A stretch of DNA of 52,869 nucleotides from Candidatus Acidiferrales bacterium (GTDB lineage: Bacteria > Acidobacteriota > Terriglobia > Acidiferrales > DATBWB01): the NCBI GenBank assembly GCA_036514995.1, contig DATBWB010000012.1, positions 1-52,869 on the forward strand. The letters are read 5' to 3'. A model generated the notes under the pieces. The model searched no databases. It was given only the letters and a program-made list of their open reading frames with translations, and was not told where the DNA came from. Both the position numbers and the translations under genes were made by a program. Shown piece by piece: positions 45,003 to 52,869 of this stretch (the first letter of the stretch is position 1; every line of letters begins with the position of its first letter).

Positions 45003-45173
45003 GAACACAGGGTCCGGCGGCGCTCCCGGGGCAACCTACCCAAACGGAAACCTAGCCCCCGCCGCTGGGCCCTTTCTTTTGCCCGCCCGTTGCTTGCCTC
45101 TGCCCTTGCTCCTGGCTAAAACATCGTGCATCCATGCGCCATGCAGGTGGATGTGCTGTTTGAGTTAGACGAG

Positions 45174-45190
45174 CCCCGATTCTATCGGGG
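45174..45190. repeat. GC-rich palindrome, family A
   Basis: CCCCGAT, loop TCT, ATCGGGG; same loop as the copy at 4598. Confidence 0.7.
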
Positions 45191-45393
45191 TGAGCGCGAG
45201 GCCCGGTTCTCCCCCCAGCCGGGCGGCCAACTCCCGCTTCCGCCTCTCACTCATGCACAAAAACTTCGCCAGGGGGATACGATGTGAGTAGGCTATTCCA
45301 CGGTCCGGTAAGACTAGTGCCCCCGGCCGTTTTGTGCTATTTTGGCATCTCCCCTCCAAATTCGGCACGGAACTCAAAGCCAGGGAGGTAGCC

Positions 45394-45834
45394 GTGAGGA
45401 CCATCCGAAATATCTTGGAGAACCGCGAGATCTTCTCTCTTTCACCAACCATGAGCGCTGAGGAAGCGGCCCGCTACATGGCTGAACGCAACGTTGGCGC
45501 AGCCATCGTCCTGGAGCGGGGGCAACTGGTGGGTCTGCTTTCCGAACGCGACATCCTGACCAAAGTGGCGGCCACGGGTCGCGACCCGAAGAAAACCCGG
45601 GTCAGCGAAATCATGGCGGAAAATCTGGTCATGGTGGAGGCTGATCGAACCTACGAAGATTGCCTGGCGCTCATGAAGCGGAACGGGATTCGCCACCTCC
45701 CGGTCGTGGACAGCGGCAGGCTGCTGGGCCTGGTTTCCCTCCGCGATCTCCTCCAGGTGGACGTGAGCGAAAAGGAAGACGAGATCAAGATGATGCGCGC
45801 CTACATCCACGGCGTCCCGCCCGGCAGCCAATAG
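45394..45834 (+). CDS. CBS-domain-pair protein
   Basis: 146 residues made of two CBS domains (about 10-65 and 75-130), with GAAIVLERGQLVGLLSERDI and GIRHLPVVDSGRLLGLVSLR. Such free-standing CBS pairs bind adenine nucleotides and sense energy state or regulate partners. GTG 45394 is chosen because GGGAGGT lies at ideal spacing. The DUF1802 gene starts seven bases after its stop, so they are likely cotranscribed. Confidence 0.88.
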   Translation: MRTIRNILENREIFSLSPTMSAEEAARYMAERNVGAAIVLERGQLVGLLSERDILTKVAATGRDPKKTRVSEIMAENLVMVEADRTYEDCLALMKRNGIRHLPVVDSGRLLGLVSLRDLLQVDVSEKEDEIKMMRAYIHGVPPGSQ

Positions 45835-45841
45835 TCCGCCA

Positions 45842-46420
45842 ATGCGCGCCGGAAGCAATATTGCCCTCAAAGAATGGGCCAGCGTGGTCGCGGCGCTCGC
45901 CCGCGGCCAACAGATCTTCCTCCTGCGCAAGGGAGGGATTGCCGAAGAAAGCGGCGAGTTTCACGTCCAGCATCGCGAGTTCTTCCTTTATCCCACCTAC
46001 GAGCACCAGCACCAGAACCTGCTCCAGCCCGAGTATTGCACCAGTTTGCGCGAGATTTTGGACACCAGCTCGCCCACAGCCGAGTTGGCGGTGGCGTGCT
46101 ACGGGATCGTCCAGGAATTTCTTGTGGCCGACAGCGAGGAGCGCTTCCTCGAGTTGCGCGAGCACTACATCTGGAACCAGTCGTACATCAAGATGCGCTT
46201 CCACTACAAACCCCACCTTCCCCTCTATGTGATCTTTCTTCGCGCCTACCGACTCCCCCAGCCATGGAAGGTTCCGATTCTCCCGCGTTACGCTGGCTGC
46301 AAATCCTGGGTCGAGTTGGATCAGGAGCTGTCCACGGCCGGCGCCACCCCGGTGCTGGCCGACGACGACTTCCTGCAGCGGAAGGAAGCGTTGAAAAAGT
46401 TTCTTGCCGGAAAAGAGTAG
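45842..46420 (+). CDS. DUF1802 family protein
   Basis: 192 residues, with the family's ALKEWASVVAALARGQQIFL and LRKGGIAEESGEF segments and the central FFLYPTYEHQ. Function unknown across the family. Direct coupling to the CBS protein suggests a regulated partner, which is an inference. Confidence 0.8.
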   Translation: MRAGSNIALKEWASVVAALARGQQIFLLRKGGIAEESGEFHVQHREFFLYPTYEHQHQNLLQPEYCTSLREILDTSSPTAELAVACYGIVQEFLVADSEERFLELREHYIWNQSYIKMRFHYKPHLPLYVIFLRAYRLPQPWKVPILPRYAGCKSWVELDQELSTAGATPVLADDDFLQRKEALKKFLAGKE

Positions 46421-46456
46421 TTGCCTGCCTTGCGGTTGCTCGCCGACGGAACCGAT

Positions 46457-47602
46457 CTAAGGGTGCGCTGCCGCGGTATCGGAGAAGGAACAGCCGACGC
46501 GAAACTCCTTCTCGCCGCTCGGCACCCGGTAGATGCGCCGCAGAAAGACCCGCGCCTCGGGCAGGATGGGGACGTGCAACTCGGCGTGGAACCTCTCGGG
46601 GAGCTCGATGCCGTCAGTCACCGACAGGGCCAGCCCGCCACGACTCAGATCCAGGACGGCCAGCTTGACCTCGGGGGCGGGAGGAAGAAGCAAAGCGAAG
46701 GAGGAGGATTGGCCGAGGGAGATGCGCTCATGGCGCCGTTGTTCTTTGGCCCCTTCAGCGGGCTCTTCCGGCGCCATCATCTCGGGGGGAATGCCCACGC
46801 CCGTGCGGACGGCCTCCTTGAGTTGATAGAGGCGCGTGTCGGCCTGCTGGAGCAGCGCCTCCTCGGTCTGGCCTACTTCGGGAAAGGTAGCGATCCCAAA
46901 GTCCAAAGAAACCGGAAGATCCAGGCCGAAGGGGCGCGCGGCAGCTTCGAAGTTGGAACGGACGCGTCGAGCCAGGATATTGGCCTGCTCCAAATCCGCC
47001 TCCGGCAGCAACAAAGCAAACTCATCCCCGCCGATGCGAAAGGCAGAGTCAGAACTACGTACGGATTTCAGCAACGTGCCGGCGGCGGCCTTGAGAACCT
47101 TGTCGCCCATCATGTGGCCATAGCGATCGTTGACCTCTTTGAACCGGTGCAGATCAAGCAACACAAGCGAGAGTTGGGCGCTGTAACGCTTGGCGCGGTT
47201 CAATTCCTTGGAGAAATTTTCGCCAAAAAGCCGGCGGTTGTACAGGCCCGTCAAATCATCGGTAGCGGCGTTGATCTGAAGCCGTTTGAGATCTTCCCAC
47301 TCCACCAGGATCGGCTTGCGGATGAGATTGGCGCGAGTAAGAACGTCGAGCACCACCATACGCAGCGATACCGGGGCTTTGAGCTCTTCCACCAGTGCGC
47401 GCCGCCGCTCGACAGTTTCATCCCAGAATTTCTGGCACTGCTGCTCAGAGAGTTCAATATGAACCAGCGCCTTGAAAAAGCGGTGCAGGAAAGGAGCAGC
47501 AACATCCGGCGCCGACCCGGCGAGCGTCTCGATCAAGAGTTCGACCAGAGGGGCTTCCGGATAAACTTCACTCCAAGGATATTCAGTTCCCTTTTCAGGC
47601 AT
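46457..47602 (-). CDS. Diguanylate cyclase with C-terminal PilZ domain
   Basis: 381 residues. N-terminal helical region (1-115), GGDEF domain (about 115-275) with intact RIGGDEF and an RSSD inhibitory site five residues before it, then a PilZ domain (about 285-378) with RRHER and DLSRGG. It therefore can make c-di-GMP and also bind it at a second site. No membrane segment. The family of the N-terminal sensor is not recognised. Confidence 0.88.
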   Translation of the reverse strand: MPEKGTEYPWSEVYPEAPLVELLIETLAGSAPDVAAPFLHRFFKALVHIELSEQQCQKFWDETVERRRALVEELKAPVSLRMVVLDVLTRANLIRKPILVEWEDLKRLQINAATDDLTGLYNRRLFGENFSKELNRAKRYSAQLSLVLLDLHRFKEVNDRYGHMMGDKVLKAAAGTLLKSVRSSDSAFRIGGDEFALLLPEADLEQANILARRVRSNFEAAARPFGLDLPVSLDFGIATFPEVGQTEEALLQQADTRLYQLKEAVRTGVGIPPEMMAPEEPAEGAKEQRRHERISLGQSSSFALLLPPAPEVKLAVLDLSRGGLALSVTDGIELPERFHAELHVPILPEARVFLRRIYRVPSGEKEFRVGCSFSDTAAAHP

Positions 47603-47924
47603 AATGGCCTAGCAGCCTGCTGAATCAGCCGGAGATGGCGAGTGGCGGGTGGATCGGGATGGAACTCAGTGATTGGTTTGTTCCCGCTCGCCTTGCGGGA
47701 GGCCAGTTCAAACCGCCGTCCCGGAGCTTCTTGACTGCCAGCGCGCTTTTTTGTGCACCCTGCTAGGAGATCCCGACGGGCGCTTCACACACCCCCGCCT
47801 CTCGTTGCAAGCAAAAGCCATTCCAAGCGGCCAGCGAGATAACTTCAATGGGATGCTAGAGAAGGGCAAGAGGCGTGTCAATCGAAAGAGGCGGGTGAGA
47901 AAGGAGCGGGATAAGAGAGGCAAA
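47603..47924. other. 322-bp spacer
   Basis: Upstream region of the GGDEF-PilZ gene on the minus strand and downstream of the next PilZ gene. A basic 34-codon frame on the plus strand (47852) overlaps the PilZ gene and is unlikely to be real. No clear signal. Confidence 0.35.
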
Positions 47925-48284
47925 CTATTGCGCAAGCATCTCCTGGCGTACTGAAAGTTCCATATCCTCAAGCGATCGGAGGAATTGCACAGCAAGGAGA
48001 TGGAATCCTTCGAGCATTCCTGAGCGCTTTACGCGGGCGCGCAGGGTGGGGTTCCCTTCGCTTCCCGGCCACTGCGGCCCAGACGGCACGGGAACCGTCA
48101 CGTAGAGAAGCGCCTCCAGGGGCACGGGGTGAGAGGAAACAATCAGTGCCCCGATGGAACTAATGTTGAAGGTCTTCTGCAATTCCATGAACTCCTGTCC
48201 GTAGGCATCAGTACCCCGAATAAAGACAGGAATCTGTAAGCGAAGCCGCGAGGCGGCGCGCCGTTCATGCTCAAACGCTCCCAT
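47925..48284 (-). CDS. PilZ-domain protein
   Basis: 119 residues. The arginine motif is ERRAASR and the second motif NISSIG (D/NxSxxG), so c-di-GMP binding is likely. ATG 48284 is chosen after GGAGAGGG. Upstream of, and on the same strand as, the GGDEF-PilZ gene. Confidence 0.82.
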   Translation of the reverse strand: MGAFEHERRAASRLRLQIPVFIRGTDAYGQEFMELQKTFNISSIGALIVSSHPVPLEALLYVTVPVPSGPQWPGSEGNPTLRARVKRSGMLEGFHLLAVQFLRSLEDMELSVRQEMLAQ

Positions 48285-48645
48285 AGCCCTCTCCAACCAA
48301 CCGGGCAAGGGATACTAATGCTCCTAGTACCACCAACCCAACACATAACGGTTTGCAATCACTTGGCCAGTAAGGGCCCGCTGCCGCAGGTCAAGCCTAC
48401 GTCACGCCAATTCAATGAGATCGGGGAATTGCTCCCCGTCCAAGAAATCACTTCCGGGTACTATAGTGTTGAAGATTTCTGCGTACTAAGGGAACCTGTG
48501 TAGCTTTTTGCCTTCAAGCCGCAGAGAATTTCTTGACAAAGGGAAGAACGATACCTATAGTGCTTGCCACAGCCTAGGTTTCTCCGCAGTTCTTACATCC
48601 CTGACTTCTGTGGGCGGGATAGGGCAAGTGTCTTTCGCCGCAACG
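48285..48645. other. 361-bp divergent spacer with the kinase promoter
   Basis: Contains a GGGGA-N5-TCCCC hairpin near 48432-48446, a lone TATAGT near 48472 and the full promoter at 48533. Confidence 0.5.
48533..48561 (+). promoter_or_regulatory. Sigma-70 promoter of the histidine kinase
   Basis: TTGACA (48533-48538), exactly 17 bases, TATAGT (48556-48561). It makes the TTG frame start at 48508 impossible and supports ATG 48646. Confidence 0.75.
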
Positions 48646-49860
48646 ATGATGAGCAGTAGCGTCCAAACCAGCGAAGCGAATGCCCTTCTAAGCGTATTGG
48701 GAGAATTTTGGAATTGCCCGGTAATGATCTTGGATTTGGAAGGCAAGGTACTGGCCTATGACCAGACAGCAGCCGATTTCCTGCCTAAGCCGGCTGAGCA
48801 AACGACGGGGCGGTGCCTGCTCGGGGAGGGCTTCGGGTTTGACTCGCGTGCCAGCCAGCAGTACCTGGCAGAAGCGCAGGCAACCGGCCACTGCCAACTC
48901 CCGTTATTCGGGACGCCGTCGGGCGATATCAGGGTCGAGTTGCGGTCGTCACCGCGAGCCGGCTTCATCCTGGCGCTTTTCCAGAAGTCTCGGCCGGCAG
49001 AAGAGGCGGAGGATCCGCAAGTGGTGCGGGCCCGGCTTCGCGAGGCGTTGCAGGAACGCGATATTGCCTACCGGAATCTGCTCTCTGCTTACTTGCGTTT
49101 GCAGGAACTGGACCGCCAACGGACGGTCTTCCTCGGCTCCGCCGCCCATGAACTCAAGACCCCTCTTTCGGTGGTCAAAGGCTATCTTGACCTCTTGCTC
49201 AGCAGCTCGTTGGGTCCCCTCACCAAGCAGCAAACGCAGATTCTTTCTGAGTCCAAGGAAAGTTGCGAGCGCTTGATCCGCCTGGTCTCAATGTTCCTGA
49301 ACTACTCGGCGCTACAGAGTGGCCGGCTGGCGCTTAATCTTCAGACCAATGACCTGGAAGATTGCATGGCCGAGCTGGTGGCTCGCTGGCAGACGGCCTT
49401 TGCCCGCCAGCAAGTTCACCTGGAAACTCGCAGCACGGACGCCCTTCCTCTGTTTCCCTTTGATTGGCAGAAAGTGCAGCAGGTGGTAGGCAACCTGCTT
49501 GACAATGCCCTCCGCCACGGCCCGAGCGGGGGCAAAGTCGTGCTCGCGCTGGAACCGTACTTTTGGGAACGACGCGTTGGGGTAGTGGCGAGGCATCAGG
49601 AACGGCGGCAACGAGTTTCCGAGCAGACAAACTCGGCTCACATCTCGGTGAGCGATGTCGGGCAGGGAATCGCCGCTGAATACCACCAAGAAATCTTTGA
49701 GGAGTTCGTCAAACTTCACACCGCCAGTGCGATGGGCATGGGACTGGGATTGGCGATTGCCAAGCGTCTGGTGCAGGCCCATCGCGGCAAAATCTGGGTG
49801 GAAAGTGAGCCCGGGCGGGGCTGCCGGTTTTCCGTGCTCCTGCCTTTCCGCGCCGAGTAG
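48646..49860 (+). CDS. Soluble sensor histidine kinase
   Basis: 404 residues. A PAS-like N-terminal domain (about 12-115) and a short helix lead to the H box GSAAHELKTPLS with H168. The N box is VVGNLLDNALRHG, G1 SVSDVGQGI and G2 MGMGLGLAIAKRLV. No membrane segment, so a cytoplasmic signal is sensed. It is followed 35 bases on by an NtrC-type regulator, its probable phosphorylation partner. Confidence 0.9.
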   Translation: MMSSSVQTSEANALLSVLGEFWNCPVMILDLEGKVLAYDQTAADFLPKPAEQTTGRCLLGEGFGFDSRASQQYLAEAQATGHCQLPLFGTPSGDIRVELRSSPRAGFILALFQKSRPAEEAEDPQVVRARLREALQERDIAYRNLLSAYLRLQELDRQRTVFLGSAAHELKTPLSVVKGYLDLLLSSSLGPLTKQQTQILSESKESCERLIRLVSMFLNYSALQSGRLALNLQTNDLEDCMAELVARWQTAFARQQVHLETRSTDALPLFPFDWQKVQQVVGNLLDNALRHGPSGGKVVLALEPYFWERRVGVVARHQERRQRVSEQTNSAHISVSDVGQGIAAEYHQEIFEEFVKLHTASAMGMGLGLAIAKRLVQAHRGKIWVESEPGRGCRFSVLLPFRAE

Positions 49861-49895
49861 ATCACTGGGGGAGAAGCAGAATCAAGGAGAGATTC

Positions 49896-51344
49896 ATGGC
49901 GACCAAGGGAACGGTGCTGGTAGTGGACGATGAACCCAGCATTCGGCGCTATCTTCAGACTTTGCTCGAGGTGGAAGGCTATTCGGTCCTTGCCGCGGCC
50001 AGCGGGCGGGAGGCGTTGGAAATCGCTCAAGGAGAGCAGCGGCCTGACCTCGTCATTCTGGACGTGCTCATGCCCGAAATGGACGGGCTGGAGACCCTCC
50101 GCAGCTTGATGCAGGTGGACGGCAGCCTGAGGGTGGTGATGCTTTCCTGCTCGGGCGAGGTGGCCACCGTCGTCGAAGCCATCAAGTTGGGAGCCCAGGA
50201 CTATCTCACCAAACCGTTTGAGAAGAGCGAGCTGGACGCCGCCCTCCTCAAATGCAAGAAACGCTCCGAGCTCGAGAGTGAGAAGGAACGGCTGGAAGAA
50301 TATTGTGAGCAGATTACCAAGGATCTTTCCTTCATCGCCTCCAGCGCACAGATGATTCGAATCCGCGAGCAGGTTCTCCAGATTGCTCCGGTGGACGTGC
50401 CCGTTTTTCTCTATGGTGAAAGCGGCGTGGGCAAGGAAGTGATCGCCCGCATGATCCATCTGCGCTCGTCGCGCGCCAACCAACCCTTCATCAAGGTCAA
50501 TTGTGCGGCCCTGCCTTCGGAGTTGCTGGAGAGCGAGCTGTTTGGGTATGAACCGGGCGCTTTCACGGGCGCCACCCGCTCCAAACCCGGCAAGTTCGAA
50601 CTGGCCAACCACGGCACCATCTTGCTCGATGAAATTGCCGAGATGAGCACTCACTTGCAGGCGAAGCTCTTGCACGTCTTGCAGGACCAGCAGTATTCCC
50701 GTCTGGGGGGGCGGTCGCTGGTGACTCTGGACGTTCGCGTCATCGCCGCGACGAACACCGATGTTCACGAAGCGATACGTTCCGGCCGTTTCCGGGAAGA
50801 CCTCTACTATCGGCTTAACGTCTTTACTGTCCATGTTCCGCCGCTGCGCGAGCGCACCCGGGAGATTCCGATCTTGCTGACCCATTTTGTTACCAAGTAC
50901 AGCAAAAAACTCCAGAAGCATGCGCCGCCTATCTCCGGCCAACTTATTGAAGCCACCATCAATTACAACTGGCCGGGAAACCTGCGCGAACTGGAAAACT
51001 TTGCCAAGCGCTACGTCATCCTCGAGGACAGCGAGGCCATGATTCGGGAATTGACCGTGCTGCGCGCTCGGGAAGAGGCTGCCGAACCAGCACCCACGGA
51101 CGCCAACTCCGTCCGTCCGCCACAAGGGTTGAAGTCGCTGGTGCGCAGCTTGAAAGATCAGGCCGAGATGCAGGCCATCGCTCAAGCTCTGGATCAAACC
51201 AATTGGAATCGGAAGGAAGCAGCCAGGCTTCTTTATATTAGCTACAAAGCTTTGCTATACAAAATCCGTCAATTCAACCTCGACCCGGGGCGAACGCCTC
51301 GTTCGCGCGGCCCCCGCCCCTCGGTCGAAAAGCTGGCCGAATAG
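49896..51344 (+). CDS. NtrC-family sigma-54-dependent response regulator
   Basis: 482 residues. The receiver domain has phospho-acceptor D56 (VILDVLMPEMDG). The AAA+ domain has Walker A GESGVGK at 174-180, the sigma-54 contact loop GAFTGA at 221-226 and Walker B LLDEIAE at 243-249. The C-terminal Fis-type helix-turn-helix (about 425-465) includes NWNRKEAARLLYISYKALLY. It activates sigma-54 promoters; one is found just downstream. Operon with the histidine kinase. Confidence 0.95.
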   Translation: MATKGTVLVVDDEPSIRRYLQTLLEVEGYSVLAAASGREALEIAQGEQRPDLVILDVLMPEMDGLETLRSLMQVDGSLRVVMLSCSGEVATVVEAIKLGAQDYLTKPFEKSELDAALLKCKKRSELESEKERLEEYCEQITKDLSFIASSAQMIRIREQVLQIAPVDVPVFLYGESGVGKEVIARMIHLRSSRANQPFIKVNCAALPSELLESELFGYEPGAFTGATRSKPGKFELANHGTILLDEIAEMSTHLQAKLLHVLQDQQYSRLGGRSLVTLDVRVIAATNTDVHEAIRSGRFREDLYYRLNVFTVHVPPLRERTREIPILLTHFVTKYSKKLQKHAPPISGQLIEATINYNWPGNLRELENFAKRYVILEDSEAMIRELTVLRAREEAAEPAPTDANSVRPPQGLKSLVRSLKDQAEMQAIAQALDQTNWNRKEAARLLYISYKALLYKIRQFNLDPGRTPRSRGPRPSVEKLAE

Positions 51345-51561
51345 CCGAGCAGTAGTATTACGGTGAGGACTGCCGCGGAGGTTGACTCCCCGGCAAGGTT
51401 TTGCAGCTTTTGGTCAGCTTGGGGCGTGGGTCGAGACCCATCGGGGAAGGAACTGCTTCCAGACTTGGCGGGCGTCCCTCTTGCTTCTTCCCTTCTGTTT
51501 CCCTGTCATCAAGTTGCAAACAGTGGCTTGCCGCTCGGCCGTTGCTTTTGCCCACCTTCCT

Positions 51562-51578
51562 TTGGCAAGATAAGTGCA
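51562..51578 (+). promoter_or_regulatory. Sigma-54 promoter upstream of the PilZ gene
   Basis: TTGGCAAG-N4-GTGCA with the required GG-N10-GC spacing (GG 51564-51565, GC 51576-51577), about 64 bases before the PilZ ATG and right after the NtrC-type activator gene. Confidence 0.65.
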
Positions 51579-51641
51579 ACCCTGTATGCCGATTAGGTGT
51601 GTGTCCAGGGCCCTGACGAATCTAGTTCTGGGAGGCATGGC

Positions 51642-51974
51642 ATGAACGAGCGGCGCAACACTCGGCGCTACGAGCTGGCATTTCCGATCAGGCTCCGCCT
51701 CGGCCAGGGAGCCCCGCTGCAACCTCGGGAAGGTGTGACACGAGATGTCAGCGCCCGTGGATTGTTCTTCGTGGTGGATGCCGACCTGGCGGTGGGCAGC
51801 AATCTTGAATTTATCCTTACCTTGCCGACCAGTGTGACCCAGTCCACCGACGTGCAGGTCCGTGCCAGGGGCAAAGTGGTTCGCATCGAGCGACCCCGGC
51901 TGGAAACGGAAGAGGTGAGGGTCGGAGTCGCCGCCGTGATTGAAAGCTACGACATTATTCGCGCCGAGGGATAG
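51642..51974 (+). CDS. PilZ-domain protein under a sigma-54 promoter
   Basis: 110 residues with RRNTR and DVSARG, both c-di-GMP motifs intact. A paralogue of the PilZ protein at 33725, sharing the FILTLP core and VGVAA-IESY end. The ATG follows GGAGG at six bases. Its promoter and neighbour suggest that the kinase/NtrC pair switches this c-di-GMP effector. Confidence 0.87.
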   Translation: MNERRNTRRYELAFPIRLRLGQGAPLQPREGVTRDVSARGLFFVVDADLAVGSNLEFILTLPTSVTQSTDVQVRARGKVVRIERPRLETEEVRVGVAAVIESYDIIRAEG

Positions 51975-52116
51975 TGCCGTCCCAGCCGCGACCAGTCGGA
52001 GTGTTTTTTTTCCTCTGCACCGCGGCGGTTTTTCTGCGTTGCTTGACCGGCCGACAGCCTGAATCTTTCCTACCCATCCTGCATCCATAGAAGTGAGGCG
52101 ATGGGGAGGGAAAAGT

Positions 52117-52197
52117 GCTCGTCGGAGTACTCATCGGAGCGGTAGGGTTGTTGTTCGTGGTCAGCCTGCTGGATCAGAGCGAGTTCCGCGCCTGAGG
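52117..52197 (+). CDS. Possible 26-residue membrane peptide
   Basis: GTG with GGGAGGG four bases upstream opens a hydrophobic peptide (LVGVLIGAVGLLFVVSLLD) ending in a charged tail. Plausible single-span small protein; no family recognised. Confidence 0.3.
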
Positions 52198-52869
52198 CGG
52201 GAAGTTCGATTGCCGCGCTTGGCCTTTCTCTCGCCCAGCCGTTCTTAGGGCAACCTGTTCACCTCCGAACAAGATTTCGACATCTCTTCTTGCTGCCCAT
52301 GGGTTTACGACGCAATCCGGCAGGTCGGAGCCTTCCTTCGTTCGGAAGACTGAAGGGTAGGTTTTCTGTGTTTCCGGTGGCGTGTCGCTATAACGCGAGA
52401 AGGTAATGGCAGCGCCGAGAGAAAGTGTTTGCGTTGAGAGCGACAATTTGTCTTCGAATCATGTGCCCAGTCAGAATAACAGACAAATTTTCCGAAGAGG
52501 CAGCCCACCAGGAGCACCCGGGTATCCTTGCAATCTATTGAAAAGCCAAGGACTAATTCAGCCTCGGCCGGACCGACCTTTGGCAGCCTTTGTGCTCGAC
52601 TCATGGCGGAGAAGGAAGCACTGGTTTACGATTACTGGTTGATCTGGACCAGAAGGACTTCTCCAGGGGCCGTTGTGGACGAAAAGGGCGCGGCGACACA
52701 ACGGCCCTTAATTATTTGTTGTTGATGCGGCGCGCCGAACTTAACGCTCGTCCCAAGCGCGGAAGCCCGTGGGCTGAGCGACGCGATATCGTTCCAGTCG
52801 GTGAATTCAGACGTTCCACCCCTCTGCTTGCTTCCGCTTTCGTTCCTTGGCTATTCGTATCTCTCTCGC
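52198..52869. other. 672-bp region without a supported gene
   Basis: No convincing coding frame on either strand. The only clear structure is the hairpin at 52667-52707. It may belong to the leader of a gene beyond the window or hold a small RNA. Confidence 0.4.
52667..52720 (+). terminator. Candidate terminator-like hairpin
   Basis: An 11-bp perfect stem GGGCCGTTGTG (52667-52677) and CACAACGGCCC (52697-52707), followed by TTAATTATTTGTT. The upstream 200 bases hold no gene, so it could end a small RNA. Confidence 0.45.

Larger units (their letters stand above)
44875..45393. other. 519-bp spacer with two palindromes
   Basis: No gene supported. Holds a family B-like hairpin (44977-45002) and a family A palindrome (45174-45190). 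A C-rich stretch near 45027-45060 may be structured RNA but matches no class I know. Confidence 0.4.

Noticed and set aside
45020-45070. C-rich segment with repeated AACCTA and AAACGGAAACC as a riboswitch
   Set aside because: It does not match any riboswitch consensus I know and no consistent stem set could be drawn by eye.
47852-47954. A 34-codon Arg/Lys-rich plus-strand frame resembling a tiny ribosomal protein
   Set aside because: No SD at the ATG, and it overlaps the end of the PilZ gene on the other strand.
52600-52640. SRP RNA-like GAAGGAAGCA string
   Set aside because: The surrounding hairpin of the SRP RNA tip does not form and the flanks do not match.

Overview
The window is about 53 kb of GC-rich bacterial DNA. 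It is mostly dense protein-coding sequence, and I recognise no rRNA, tRNA or CRISPR array. The mix of genes suggests an Acidobacteriota-like soil or subsurface bacterium: primary sigma factor next to primase, a b6-type cytochrome fused to c-type domains, many PilZ proteins, secreted subtilases and numerous GC-rich palindromic repeats. This assignment is an inference and no ribosomal marker is present to confirm it.

Layout. 1-6417 (+): mutS2 (5' truncated), a small four-helix-bundle gene inside a 33-bp inverted repeat, dnaG and rpoD. 6531-7973 (-): gltX. 8367-11777 (+): a membrane GAF/GGDEF/HD-GYP protein with both c-di-GMP-making and c-di-GMP-cleaving domains. 11815-14260: a small zinc-ribbon protein, an OsmC-like protein, a ferritin-like protein and fabH. 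14309-16600 (-): a Rieske protein and a cytochrome b6/diheme-c fusion, a compact quinol-oxidising complex. 17714-24910 (+): a seven-gene cluster for anaerobic aromatic ring reduction. It encodes a Had-like dehydrogenase, an Oah-like ring hydrolase, an SDR dehydrogenase and the four subunits C, B, A, D of an ATP-dependent (class I) benzoyl-CoA reductase. 25081-32190: a membrane metalloprotease, then a leftward group of pilin, class III aminotransferase, amidohydrolase, PanE-like reductase, class V aminotransferase and HAD hydrolase.

32410-36832 holds small proteins, a PilZ protein, a TPR protein and an aldo/keto reductase. 37148-41694 has two divergent secreted subtilases. 41991-51974 is rich in signalling genes: PilZ proteins, a GGDEF-PilZ fusion, a CBS-domain protein, DUF1802, a soluble histidine kinase and an NtrC-type sigma-54 activator. 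A well-spaced sigma-54 promoter lies just past the activator, ahead of a PilZ gene. An IS3-family remnant lies at 43803-44050. The last 670 bases have no gene I can support.

The points most worth a second look are: the four-helix-bundle gene enclosed by a long inverted repeat between mutS2 and dnaG; the benzoyl-CoA reductase cluster with a shortened, zinc-ribbon-bearing hydrolase; a promoter/leader segment shared between an aldo/keto reductase and a subtilase; families of hyphenated palindromes, one of them in frame inside a cytochrome c domain; and six PilZ domains plus two diguanylate cyclases within 44 kb.
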